Assembly: GCF_002799155.1 (NCBI RefSeq)
Contig: NZ_NERD01000002.1
Span: forward strand, 1,240,001 to 1,304,000
Direction of reading: 5' to 3'
DNA: 64,000 nt
DNA from: Stenotrophomonas maltophilia
Lineage (GTDB): Bacteria > Pseudomonadota > Gammaproteobacteria > Xanthomonadales > Xanthomonadaceae
Made by a program: the position numbers and the translations under genes. The notes below the pieces were generated by a model that saw only the letters and a list, made by a program, of their open reading frames with translations, searched no databases and was not told where the DNA came from. Below are positions 1 to 8,037 of this stretch, in pieces. How positions within the stretch are numbered: the first letter of the stretch is position 1; every line of letters begins with the position of its first letter.

Positions 1-48
1 GTGACCCTGCATGAGCAGGGCGAGCTGAAGGCGCGCGCCCTCGGTTGA
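1..48 (+). CDS. 3' end of an unidentified gene
   Basis: The first 15 codons of the window read in frame to a TGA at 46-48 (C-terminal residues ending KARALG). A strong stem-loop follows immediately, as expected after a gene end. Nothing else of the gene is visible, so the product cannot be named. Confidence 0.5.
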   Translation: MTLHEQGELKARALG

Positions 49-52
49 TGAA

Positions 53-75
53 AAGGCCGGGCGATGCCCGGCCTT
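53..75. terminator. Stem-loop terminator after the first gene
   Basis: A perfect 10-bp stem (53-62 with 66-75) closes a 3-base loop directly after the upstream stop codon. There is no T-tract on the plus strand, so it may work as a processing or bidirectional hairpin rather than a classical intrinsic terminator. Its GCCGGGC/GCCCGGC stem recurs after grpE and dnaJ. Confidence 0.6.
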
Positions 76-90
76 CCCGTGACGCATCAG

Positions 91-109
91 ATCCACGCCA
101 TGCGTGGAT
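91..109. repeat. SMAG-like palindrome
   Basis: ATCCACGC-CAT-GCGTGGAT is a perfect 8-bp stem. The same core occurs at 7949-7967 (one changed base), 35250-35268, 42134-42152 and 44524-44542. This copy lacks the GTAG head seen in the others. Confidence 0.75.
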
Positions 110-131
110 GGCGCCCTGCCAGAGACAGGCG

Positions 132-425
132 TCAAGACACCTTCAGGCAGCTGCTCATGAAGGTCTTGCGCGCATCACCGGCCAGCTTCCTGGCGCCCGC
201 GTCAGCGTTGCACTTGCGCATGCGTTCCTGCTGCGCATTGGCCGGCTTGGCGTCGGCGGCGTGGCCACTGAGGCAGGAACTCTGCGCGGTCTTGTAGGCA
301 TCGCCTTTCAAGCCCTTGTTCTTGGCCGAGCATTCGGCCATGCGCTGTTGCTGCGGGGTGGTGGCGTTGACCGCCAGGGGCAGGCCGACCAGCAGGACGG
401 CGGCCAGCAGGAAAGAGGCTTTCAT
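132..425 (-). CDS. psiF: PsiF-repeat secreted protein
   Basis: A protein of 97 residues with a signal peptide (MKASFLLAAVLL then a VNA-type cleavage region near residue 22) and two copies of the PsiF repeat, each with a Cys near the start and an SSCL motif at the end. PsiF-family proteins are named from a phosphate-starvation-inducible E. coli gene; their biochemical role is unknown. The ATG at 425 is preferred over an in-frame ATG at 437 because GGAG lies six bases upstream of it. It is transcribed away from the arsR-like gene at 550. Confidence 0.85.
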   Translation of the reverse strand: MKASFLLAAVLLVGLPLAVNATTPQQQRMAECSAKNKGLKGDAYKTAQSSCLSGHAADAKPANAQQERMRKCNADAGARKLAGDARKTFMSSCLKVS

Positions 426-549
426 CAGGTGCTCCAAGCGGGGGCGGGTGCGCGGAGCATTCGCTTCGGCATGGCAAGACCACGTGAAAAATCATCACCC
501 GGCCGCGCCTGCTTGCATTAGTACTCGGATCGGCGTATTGCTTAGCCTT

Positions 550-918
550 ATGGGTAAGTATTCTCCAGCCATTCAAGAGGTCTTCCAGGCGTTGGCCGAC
601 CCGACCCGTTGCGCGATCGTGGCCGCGCTGGGGCAGGGGCCGTGCACGGTGTCGATGCTGGCAGAGCCCTTCCAGATGGCCTTGCCCTCGCTGATGAAAC
701 ACCTGGCCGTGCTGGAGCGCAGCGGCGTGGTGCGCAGCTACAAGCAAGGGCGCGTGCGCACCTGCGAACTGGTGCCGGCGCGGCTGCGCCAGGGCGAGCA
801 GTGGCTGGCCGAACAGCGCGCGACGTGGGAAGCGCGCACCGACCGCATGGTCGAATTCGTCGAAACGCATCACCAACAGGAGCAGGCCCATGGCCGTAGA
901 CGCAGGCAACAACCCTGA
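550..918 (+). CDS. ArsR-family winged-helix repressor
   Basis: A 122-residue protein with the ArsR fold: ALADPTRCAIVAAL in the first helix and PSLMKHLAVLERSGVV as the recognition helix, followed by the beta-wing (YKQGRVRTCEL). No Cys-rich metal site (ELCVCDL type) is present, so metal sensing is unlikely. It overlaps the following AHSA1 gene by 29 bp. ArsR/AHSA1 pairs are common and the regulator usually controls its own operon. The start at 550 excludes about 78 upstream codons that have no regulator homology. Confidence 0.88.
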   Translation: MGKYSPAIQEVFQALADPTRCAIVAALGQGPCTVSMLAEPFQMALPSLMKHLAVLERSGVVRSYKQGRVRTCELVPARLRQGEQWLAEQRATWEARTDRMVEFVETHHQQEQAHGRRRRQQP

Positions 919-1369
919 CACCGATCTGGTCATCAGCCGCGTGCTGGCTGCACCGCGCGCGGCCTTGTGGCGGGCCTGGACTGACCCCGAGCTGCTGCGC
1001 CAATGGTGGTGCCCGAAACCCTGGGCCACTGAGGTTCGCGCATTCGACCTGCGCCCCGGCGGGGCCTTCCACACCTTCATGCAGGGCCCGGATGGTGGCA
1101 GCAGTGACAATCCGGGCAGCTTCCTGGAGATCGTGCCGCAGCAGCGTTTGGTGTTCACCTCGATGCTGGGCGCAGGCTGGCGACCGCAGTCACCCTGGCT
1201 GGGCTTCACCGCCATCATCACCATGGAGGACGAGGGGCAGGGCTGCCGCTACACGGCGCGGGTAATGCACCCGGACAAGGCGCAGCGCGACCAGCATGAG
1301 CAGCTGGGCTTCTTCGATGGCTGGAACACCGTCATCGGACAGCTGGAAATCTTCGCGGCCGGGCTGTAG
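890..1369 (+). CDS. SRPBCC / AHSA1 domain protein
   Basis: A 159-residue START-like (AHSA1, activator of Hsp90 ATPase homologue) protein. Typical signatures are VLAAPRAALWRAWTDPELL at the N-terminus, RPGGAF in the middle, and the C-terminal segment ending in WNTVIGQLEIF. Such proteins bind hydrophobic ligands in a helix-grip pocket; the ligand here is unknown. It overlaps the upstream ArsR gene, so the two are translationally coupled. Confidence 0.88.
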   Translation: MAVDAGNNPDTDLVISRVLAAPRAALWRAWTDPELLRQWWCPKPWATEVRAFDLRPGGAFHTFMQGPDGGSSDNPGSFLEIVPQQRLVFTSMLGAGWRPQSPWLGFTAIITMEDEGQGCRYTARVMHPDKAQRDQHEQLGFFDGWNTVIGQLEIFAAGL

Positions 1370-1383
1370 GCCGGAATGCGGGA

Positions 1384-1468
1384 TGGGGTCAGAGCCCTTT
1401 CTGCGAAAGGGATCCGACCCCCCGCGATGTTGGGGCCAGATCCCTTTCGCAGAAAGGGCTCTGACCCC
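1384..1468. repeat. GGGGTCAG-type large inverted repeat
   Basis: Two arms of about 38 bp (1384-1421 and 1431-1468) are near-perfect reverse complements around a 9-base spacer, and each arm itself contains an imperfect hairpin. The ends read GGGGTCAGAG and CTCTGACCCC. The same terminal sequence bounds palindromes at 32914-32955 and 44452-44494. It lies between convergent genes (AHSA1 and upp) and may act as a bidirectional terminator. Confidence 0.85.
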
Positions 1469-1479
1469 GGTTCCCCGGA

Positions 1480-2112
1480 TCAACCGACGCGGGTACCGAA
1501 GATACGGTCACCGGCGTCACCCAGGCCCGGCAGGATGTAACCCTTGTCGTTGAGCTGGGCATCGATGGCCGCAGTGTAGATCTCCACGTCCGGGTGCACG
1601 GCCTTGACCGCTTCGATGCCTTCAGGCGCGGCGACCAGGAAGATGCCCTTGATGCGGCGCGCGCCGGCGCGCTTGAGCATGTCGATGGTGGCGATCAGGG
1701 TGCCGCCGGTGGCCAGCATCGGGTCCAGGATCAGCGCATCGCGCTCTTCCAGGCGGCCGGTCAGGCGCTCGAAGTAGGGCACCGGCTGCAGGGTTTCCTC
1801 GTCGCGCTGCAGGCCGACCACGCTGACGCGGGCTGCCGGGATCAGCGACAGCACGCCGCTGAGCATGCCCAGGCCGGCACGCAGGATCGGCACCACGGTG
1901 ATCTTGGCGCCGGCAATGCGCTGCACGGTGACCGGGCCGGCCCAGCCCGGCAGGGTGTGCGGCTCGGTGTCCAGGTCGGCGGTGGCCTCGTAGGCCAGCA
2001 GCGTACCCAGCTCGTTGGCCAGTTCGCGGAAATCCTTGGTGCTGAGCGCGGCGTTGCGCATCAGGCCGATCTTGTGCTGCACCAGCGGGTGGCGCACTTC
2101 GACGATCTTCAT
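1480..2112 (-). CDS. upp: Uracil phosphoribosyltransferase
   Basis: A 210-residue enzyme converting uracil and PRPP to UMP in pyrimidine salvage. The PRPP loop is visible as [13 protein letters not shown] around residue 133, and the C-terminal uracil-binding segment reads [16 protein letters not shown]. Length matches E. coli Upp. The start at MKIVEVRHP (2112) is chosen because it aligns with the family; the upstream in-frame extension has no homology. No strong Shine-Dalgarno is visible. Confidence 0.96.
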   Translation of the reverse strand: MKIVEVRHPLVQHKIGLMRNAALSTKDFRELANELGTLLAYEATADLDTEPHTLPGWAGPVTVQRIAGAKITVVPILRAGLGMLSGVLSLIPAARVSVVGLQRDEETLQPVPYFERLTGRLEERDALILDPMLATGGTLIATIDMLKRAGARRIKGIFLVAAPEGIEAVKAVHPDVEIYTAAIDAQLNDKGYILPGLGDAGDRIFGTRVG

Positions 2113-2282
2113 GGTCGGAAGGAGGGGAGAAGGAGAGAGGGCGCCATTTTGCCGGAATGGCGGGCCGAACCCCAAACCGTTCCCAGACCCGCCGTACATG
2201 GAATGTGCAGGCGCATGTCACGGCCATGCAACCTTGCGGACATACCGTGCAGACCCATTCTTAACAGGAATGGGGATTCCCA

Positions 2283-4844
2283 GTGCATATCAAGACTCCG
2301 TTGGCCGTTGCCATCACGCTGACCCTGGCGATGGGGGCCGCAGCACCGCTGCGGGCCGCCGGGCAGCAGGCGGTAGCCGCCACCGGCGCCGTGGCGGCCG
2401 ACGCGGTCGACCTGGACCGCATCGAAGTGCGTGCCCAGCTCGAATCGCAGATCCGCGCCGTCGACCTCAAGCGCAGCAGCGACGCCATCGAGGACGCGGT
2501 GTCCTCTGACGCCCTGGGCCAGTACCCGGACAAGAACGTGGCCGAGTCACTGCAGCGCCTGCCGGGCGTGAGTGTGACCCGCGACCAGGGTGAGGGCCGA
2601 TTCGTGGTCATCCGCGGCCTGGATGCCAATCTCAACAGTGTCAGCGTGGATGGAATTGCCGTCGGTACGCCGGAAGATTCCAGCCGTGCCGCGCCGCTGG
2701 ACGTGATCCCCTCCGATTCCACCGAGCGCCTGCGCGTGGTCAAGTCGCCGACCCCGGACATGCCGGGTGATGCCATTGGCGGCGCCGTGCTGGTGGAATC
2801 TGCGTCGGCCTTCGACCGCGACGGTCGCAGCCTGCGTGGCAAGATCGAGGGCAGCCACCAGCAGCTGTCCGGCGAGACCAGCCCCAAGGCCGCCTTCAAC
2901 TACAGCGAGGTGTTCAACGACACCTTCGGCATGGCGCTGGGCGTGAACTACCAGAAGCGCAGGTTCGAGTCGGACAACACCGAAGTGGAGTACGACGGCG
3001 AAGACGATGCCGCCCCCGGTGACGTGACCGCGATCAACCTGCAGCACCGCAAGTACGAGATCGAGCGCAAGCGCATCGGTGCCAACCTCAACCTCGACTG
3101 GCGTCCCAACGAAGACAGCAAATACTACCTGCGCGCGCTGTACAGCCAGTTCGACGATGCGGAGACCCGCCAGCGCGTGATCTTCAACTTCGACGACGCG
3201 AAGATGGTCAAGACCGGCACCGACCAGTACCGCTTGGACGGCATGCCGAAGGATTCCATCGACAAACGCATGCGCTACCGCACCAAGAAGGAAAACACCT
3301 TCGCGGCAAGCCTCGGCGGCGAGAACAAGCTGACCAGTGCAGTGGTCGATTACCGGATCGGCTACACCCGTACCGAAGAGCGCGTGAACGACGAGATGGA
3401 GGCGCGCTTCAAGCTCAACGGCAAGGCCTTCAACGGCACCCTGGACCAGAGCAGCCGCCTGCCCAGCTACAGCTTCGACAACCCGCAGTGGCTGGACAAC
3501 AGCAACTACGCATTCGACCGCTTCGTGCTCTCGCCCAAGCAGGTGAACGACAAGGAGCACAGCGCGCAGGTCAACGTACGCTTCGACGGTGACAGCAGCA
3601 GCATCAAGTTCGGCCTGCTGGGCCGCTGGCGCGACCGCGACGTGAATGTGGACGAGCGCGAACTGCGCGTCGGCCCGAAGGTGGCGCTGTCGAGCTGGAC
3701 CACTTCCTCGCCGGAACACCGCCACGGCAACATGGGCGATGGCATGGACTCGGCCGCGATGCGCGCGTTCTGGGCGGCCAGCGGCAGCCAGTACAGCGCC
3801 CGCCCGCAGGACGCCGGTGCAAACGCGATGACGTCGCTGGAAGAAGACTACGTGGCCAGTGAAGACATCTTTGCCAGCTATGCCATGGGGACCTGGGACG
3901 TGGGCGCGCTGCGCATCATCGGTGGCGTGCGCGTGGAGAACACCCGCTTCAAGGCGGTCGGCAACCAGGTGGACGTGGCTGCGAACGGCCGTAGTTTCAC
4001 CGTCACCCCGCGCGTGGCCAACAGCAGCTACACCAACGTGCTGCCGGGCCTGCACCTGCGCTATGACGCGGCCGATGACTGGGTGCTGCGTGCCTCGGCC
4101 AACAAGACCGTATCGCGCCCTTCGTTCGGCGACGTTTCGCCGCGCGTAGGTTACAGCCGGGGTGACGAGGAAGTGCGCCTGGGCAATCCGGAGCTGGACC
4201 CGTACGAGTCGAAGAACATCGACCTGTCGGTGGAGAAGTACATCGGCAGCACCGGCATCGTCTCGCTGGGCCTGTTCCACAAGTCGATCGATGGCTACAT
4301 CGTGGAAACCGTGCGTACAAATGATCCGGCCTACGACGGTTTCGACGTGACCCAGCCGATCAACGGCCGCAAGGCCACCGTGCGTGGCGCGGAGTTCAAT
4401 TGGCAACAGCAGCTGGCCTTCCTGCCGGACGGTCTGGATGGTCTGCTGGTCGGTGCCAGTGGTACCTGGCTGGATACGAAATTCGATGCAGGCATCAAGG
4501 ACCGTGCAGGCGAGGACTTCACCCTGCCGCGCGCCTCCAAGCATGTCTACAGCGCACACATCGGCTATGAAAAGTACGGTGTCAGCACGCGCCTGGCGGC
4601 GGTGTATCGCAGCGAGTACCTGGACAGCATCGGCAAGGGGCGCGCGTTCGACATCTATGTGGCACCCAACACTCAGCTCGATTTTTCGCTGGACTACAAG
4701 TTCACCCCGCGCGTGAGCATGTACTTCGAAGCGCAGAACCTGCTGGACAAGCCGTTGGAGCTGTACCAGGGCACGCGTTCGCGCACCCTGCAGATGGAAG
4801 AATACGGTCGTACCTACGCGCTCGGCCTGAAGGTGGCACTGTGA
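2283..4844 (+). CDS. TonB-dependent outer-membrane receptor
   Basis: An 853-residue receptor starting at GTG. It has a signal peptide (residues 1-25), a TonB-box-like DLDRIEVRA stretch, the plug domain (AESLQRLPGVSVTRDQGEG, then VIRGLD), and a 22-strand type barrel ending in YALGLKVAL. The sequence fits the Xanthomonas/Caulobacter class of large receptors (TIGR01782-like). It is the first gene of an operon with a phytase-like lipoprotein, a purple acid phosphatase and a pyrophosphatase, so the likely substrate is an organic phosphate or a product of its hydrolysis; this is inference from context. Confidence 0.93.
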   Translation: MHIKTPLAVAITLTLAMGAAAPLRAAGQQAVAATGAVAADAVDLDRIEVRAQLESQIRAVDLKRSSDAIEDAVSSDALGQYPDKNVAESLQRLPGVSVTRDQGEGRFVVIRGLDANLNSVSVDGIAVGTPEDSSRAAPLDVIPSDSTERLRVVKSPTPDMPGDAIGGAVLVESASAFDRDGRSLRGKIEGSHQQLSGETSPKAAFNYSEVFNDTFGMALGVNYQKRRFESDNTEVEYDGEDDAAPGDVTAINLQHRKYEIERKRIGANLNLDWRPNEDSKYYLRALYSQFDDAETRQRVIFNFDDAKMVKTGTDQYRLDGMPKDSIDKRMRYRTKKENTFAASLGGENKLTSAVVDYRIGYTRTEERVNDEMEARFKLNGKAFNGTLDQSSRLPSYSFDNPQWLDNSNYAFDRFVLSPKQVNDKEHSAQVNVRFDGDSSSIKFGLLGRWRDRDVNVDERELRVGPKVALSSWTTSSPEHRHGNMGDGMDSAAMRAFWAASGSQYSARPQDAGANAMTSLEEDYVASEDIFASYAMGTWDVGALRIIGGVRVENTRFKAVGNQVDVAANGRSFTVTPRVANSSYTNVLPGLHLRYDAADDWVLRASANKTVSRPSFGDVSPRVGYSRGDEEVRLGNPELDPYESKNIDLSVEKYIGSTGIVSLGLFHKSIDGYIVETVRTNDPAYDGFDVTQPINGRKATVRGAEFNWQQQLAFLPDGLDGLLVGASGTWLDTKFDAGIKDRAGEDFTLPRASKHVYSAHIGYEKYGVSTRLAAVYRSEYLDSIGKGRAFDIYVAPNTQLDFSLDYKFTPRVSMYFEAQNLLDKPLELYQGTRSRTLQMEEYGRTYALGLKVAL

Positions 4845-5959
4845 TGGGGCGTGGCATCACCGTCCTGGCGGTCGCGCTCGCGGCGACCCTGGCCGTCGGC
4901 TGCACGCCGGCGACCGGCAATGACCCCGCCGCGGCCACCACGGCAGCGAAAGCCGGGGGCGAGCGCACGGTGACCACCATCGCCGAAGCCTTCCTGTCAC
5001 CGATGACCCCGGCCGACAACATCGACTCGCCGGCAGCCTGGCGCGCGCCGGACGGCGCGCTGTGGCTGATCGCCACCGCCAAGGCCTCCGACAAGCTGGT
5101 GGTCTACGACGGCAGCACCGGCCAGCACCTGCGCGATGTGGGTACCAGCGGGACCGCGCCAGGGCAGTTCGATCGCCCAAACGGCATCGCGGTGACCGAC
5201 GACCTGCTGTGGATCGTGGAGCGCGACAATCACCGCGTGCAGGTGCTGGGCCTGCCGGACTTCACGCCGCTGGCGACGTTCGCTGCGGACGAACTGCGCA
5301 AGCCGTACGGGCTGTGGGTCGACCGCCGTGCCGATGGCTACAGCGTCTACGTCACCGACTCCTGGGACAACGGCGAGGATGCGCAGGGGCGTGACATCCT
5401 GCCGCCGCTGGCCGAGCTGGACAAACGCGTACGCCAGTACCACGTGACCCGCGACGGTGCGAAGGTCGAGGCGAAGCTGGTGGCCAGCATCGGCGATACC
5501 ACCGAAGCCGGTGCGCTGCGGGTGGTCGAGTCGATCTGGGGCGACCCCGGGAACGACCGGCTGCTGATCGCCGAAGAGGACGAGAGCTACGCCAGCGAGT
5601 TCAAGGTCTACACCCTGGCCGGACGCTTCACCGGCACCACCTTCGGCCGCGACGTGTTCAAGGCACAGGCCGAAGGCGTGACCCTGCGCACCTGCGGCAA
5701 GGACGGCTGGTGGATCACCACCGAGCAGGGCAAGCAGCGCAGCGTGTTCCACCTGTTCGACCGGCATACGCTGAAGCCGGTCGGCGCGTTCCAGGGCAAC
5801 ACCGTGGCCAACACCGATGGCATCTGGATGATGCAGCAGCCCAGCGCGCGCTTCCCGCACGGTGCGCTGTATGCGGTGCATGACGACCAGGGCGTGGTGG
5901 CGTTCGACTGGGAGAGCATCGCCAAGCAGTTGGCATTGCCGCTGGAGTGTGGCGCATGA
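4844..5959 (+). CDS. Phytase-like beta-propeller lipoprotein
   Basis: A 371-residue lipoprotein with lipobox LAVGC (Cys20), followed by repeated propeller strands (GQFDRPNGIAV, KPYGLWVD, PHGALYAVHDDQG). The C-terminal DGIWMM and HGALYAVHDDQG segments resemble the phytase-like (beta-propeller) family. Its ATG overlaps the receptor stop by one base (TGATG). Family members release phosphate from phytate, but whether the acidic calcium-binding residues needed for activity are all present cannot be judged here. Alternative: an NHL-type propeller of other function. Confidence 0.8.
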   Translation: MGRGITVLAVALAATLAVGCTPATGNDPAAATTAAKAGGERTVTTIAEAFLSPMTPADNIDSPAAWRAPDGALWLIATAKASDKLVVYDGSTGQHLRDVGTSGTAPGQFDRPNGIAVTDDLLWIVERDNHRVQVLGLPDFTPLATFAADELRKPYGLWVDRRADGYSVYVTDSWDNGEDAQGRDILPPLAELDKRVRQYHVTRDGAKVEAKLVASIGDTTEAGALRVVESIWGDPGNDRLLIAEEDESYASEFKVYTLAGRFTGTTFGRDVFKAQAEGVTLRTCGKDGWWITTEQGKQRSVFHLFDRHTLKPVGAFQGNTVANTDGIWMMQQPSARFPHGALYAVHDDQGVVAFDWESIAKQLALPLECGA

Positions 5960-7323
5960 GCCGGCAGTACGCGATGCGCGCACTGGCGCTGGGCCTGCTG
6001 CTGGCGTTGCCGTCGCTGTCGTTCGCGGCGGCCGAAGCGAATACCCAGGTGCCGGCGGGTAGCCGCCACTACGCAGCGACGACGGTGCCGGACCGCATCG
6101 TCGCCTCGCCGGCAGCCGATCCCAGCCGCGGTTTCGCCGTGGCCTGGCGTACCGATGGCAGCGTGCAGGCGCCGCTGCTGGAGATCGCGCTGGCCGCAGA
6201 TTCGCCCGCCATCGAGGGCATCCGCCAGGTGCGTGCGACGACGCGCGTGCTGCAGACCGAGAACGGGCTGTCGCACCATCATCGTGCCGACATCGGCGGC
6301 CTGCAGCCGGACACCCAGTACGTCTACCGCGTGCAGGGCAATGGCAGCTGGAGCGCCTGGAATCAGCTGCGCACGCTGGCCGGCGCCGACCAGCCGCTGA
6401 CCCTGCTGTACTTCGGCGATACCCAGAACAAGAACGTCAGCCATGTCAGCCGCGTGGTGCGTGCCGCGCAGAAGGCTGCGCCGCAGGCGCGCATGAGCCT
6501 GTTCGCCGGTGACCTGGTCAGCGGCGGCGACAACATGGACGACAGCGAATGGGGCGAGTGGTTTGCCGCTACCAGCTGGCTGGCGCAGGAAACGCTGGTG
6601 GCCCCGGCCATCGGCAACCATGAGTATTTCGAGGAGTTTGAGGACACCCCGCAGGAACGCCGCGTGCTGGGCAAGCATTGGCCGGTGACGTTCGCGCTGC
6701 CTGGCAATGGCGCCAACGCCGCGCAGCAGACCAGCTACTGGTTCGATGCGCAGGGTGTGCGCGTGGCCGTGGTCGATGGCACCTCGGCGCTCGACCTCGG
6801 CACGGCCAAGGCGCAGGCACAGTGGCTGGACAGGGTACTGACCGGCAATCCGCAGCCGTGGACCATCGTGCTGCTGCACCAGCCGTTCTACTCGCCGCGC
6901 GAAGGCCGCGAGAACGCTGCGCTGCGTGACGTGCTGCTGCCGGTGGTACGCCGCCACAACGTCGATCTGGTGTTGCAGGGCCACGATCACACCTACGGCC
7001 GTCGTGGCGAAGGACAGGCCGCGACGCCGCAGTACGTGGTGACCGTGGCAGGTCCGAAGCAGTACCGCCTTTCCGACGAAGCGCGCAGGACGATGGATCC
7101 GGTAGCCGAGGACACCCAGCTGTTCCAGGTGTTGAACATCGACCCGCAGCACCTGCGCTATGAAGCACGCACGGTGACCGGTCGTCTGTACGACGCCTTC
7201 GAACTACGCCGTGACGCCAAGGGCGCAAAGCAGCGCACAGAGCTGACCGAGGGCCGCATCGCACCGCGCGACTGCCCGCGTGCGCAGACCGCCAAGGGTC
7301 GCGCCGACCGCTGCTGGGAATGA
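5956..7323 (+). CDS. Secreted purple acid phosphatase-type metallophosphoesterase
   Basis: A 455-residue protein with a signal peptide (cleavage near SLSFAAA, residue 26), an N-terminal fibronectin-like domain (LQPDTQYVYRVQ) and a calcineurin-like phosphoesterase domain. Metal ligands are visible in order: FGDTQ (about 153-157), AGDLVSGGD (about 184), GNHE (about 220), LHQP and GHDHTYGR (about 341). These match purple acid phosphatases, which hydrolyse phosphomonoesters. The start overlaps the upstream stop as ATGA, so translation is coupled. Confidence 0.92.
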   Translation: MSRQYAMRALALGLLLALPSLSFAAAEANTQVPAGSRHYAATTVPDRIVASPAADPSRGFAVAWRTDGSVQAPLLEIALAADSPAIEGIRQVRATTRVLQTENGLSHHHRADIGGLQPDTQYVYRVQGNGSWSAWNQLRTLAGADQPLTLLYFGDTQNKNVSHVSRVVRAAQKAAPQARMSLFAGDLVSGGDNMDDSEWGEWFAATSWLAQETLVAPAIGNHEYFEEFEDTPQERRVLGKHWPVTFALPGNGANAAQQTSYWFDAQGVRVAVVDGTSALDLGTAKAQAQWLDRVLTGNPQPWTIVLLHQPFYSPREGRENAALRDVLLPVVRRHNVDLVLQGHDHTYGRRGEGQAATPQYVVTVAGPKQYRLSDEARRTMDPVAEDTQLFQVLNIDPQHLRYEARTVTGRLYDAFELRRDAKGAKQRTELTEGRIAPRDCPRAQTAKGRADRCWE

Positions 7324-7327
7324 CGAC

Positions 7328-7948
7328 ATGCCAATGACCACGCCCCGACGCATCCTTCCTCTCGCTGCCATCGGCGCGGCCCTGCTGTTGCTGGCCAGTG
7401 CGGTAACGGCCGCCGATACCGTGCTGCATCCGTTCCTGGTCGCCCAGCCGAAGCAGGCCCCGCAGGAGGTGAATCTGGCGGTGGAGATTCCGGCCGGCAG
7501 CTTCACCAAGTACGAGATCAAGGAGGACGGCCTGGTGCACGTGGATCGCTTCCAGTCGATGCCGGTGGCCTATCCGGCCAACTACGGCTCGATGCCGCGC
7601 ACCCTGGCCGGTGACAACGATCCGCTGGATGCGTTGGTGCTGACCCGCGAACCCCTGCACCCAGGCGTGATCGTGCGCTTCCGGCCGATCGGTTACCTGA
7701 AAATGATCGATGGAGGCGAGCACGACGAGAAGATCATCGGCGTCCCGACCGACAAGGTGGACCCGACCTACGCCAACATCCGCGAGCTGGCGGATCTGCC
7801 GGAGGTCGAGCGCCAGCGCATCGAGGCGTTCTTCCGGGTCTACAAGGACCTGCCGGCCGGTCGCAATCCGGTGCAGCTCAACGGTTGGGGCAACGCCGCC
7901 GAGGCGCGTGCGCTGATCAGTGAAGCGATGCAGCGGTTCAAACAGTAG
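7328..7948 (+). CDS. ppa: Secreted inorganic pyrophosphatase
   Basis: A 206-residue family I inorganic pyrophosphatase with an added N-terminal signal peptide (hydrophobic residues 10-28, then TAADTV). The family signature DNDPLDALVL and the substrate residues in YPANYGSMP are present. The signal peptide makes this a periplasmic enzyme, unlike the cytoplasmic housekeeping Ppa. It lies five bases after the phosphatase gene and would turn pyrophosphate into phosphate. Its TAG stop codon is part of the GTAG head of a SMAG repeat. Confidence 0.92.
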   Translation: MPMTTPRRILPLAAIGAALLLLASAVTAADTVLHPFLVAQPKQAPQEVNLAVEIPAGSFTKYEIKEDGLVHVDRFQSMPVAYPANYGSMPRTLAGDNDPLDALVLTREPLHPGVIVRFRPIGYLKMIDGGEHDEKIIGVPTDKVDPTYANIRELADLPEVERQRIEAFFRVYKDLPAGRNPVQLNGWGNAAEARALISEAMQRFKQ

Positions 7949-7967
7949 ATTCACGCCACGCGTGGAT
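7945..7967 (+). repeat. SMAG repeat fused to the ppa stop codon
   Basis: GTAG (7945-7948) followed by ATTCACGC-CAC-GCGTGGAT, an 8-bp stem with one G-T pair. The TAG of the GTAG head is the stop codon of the upstream pyrophosphatase gene. Confidence 0.85.
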
Positions 7968-8037
7968 GGCCTGGCGCGCGCATCTCCTTCACCGCCGCTG
8001 GCTATGATGTCTGCCTTCCACAACGAAGGCGGTGCAT

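Noticed and set aside
316..549. N-terminal extension of the ArsR-type regulator back to 316
   Set aside because: The extension overlaps the psiF gene on the other strand and lies outside the winged-helix domain.
2215..2232. Possible Pho box upstream of the phosphatase operon
   Set aside because: Only about nine of fourteen half-site positions match; noted in the operon finding but not listed as a feature.
2547..4559. A 670-codon minus-strand frame opposite the TonB receptor
   Set aside because: Composition is typical of antisense reading of a high-GC gene; the plus-strand receptor is unmistakable.
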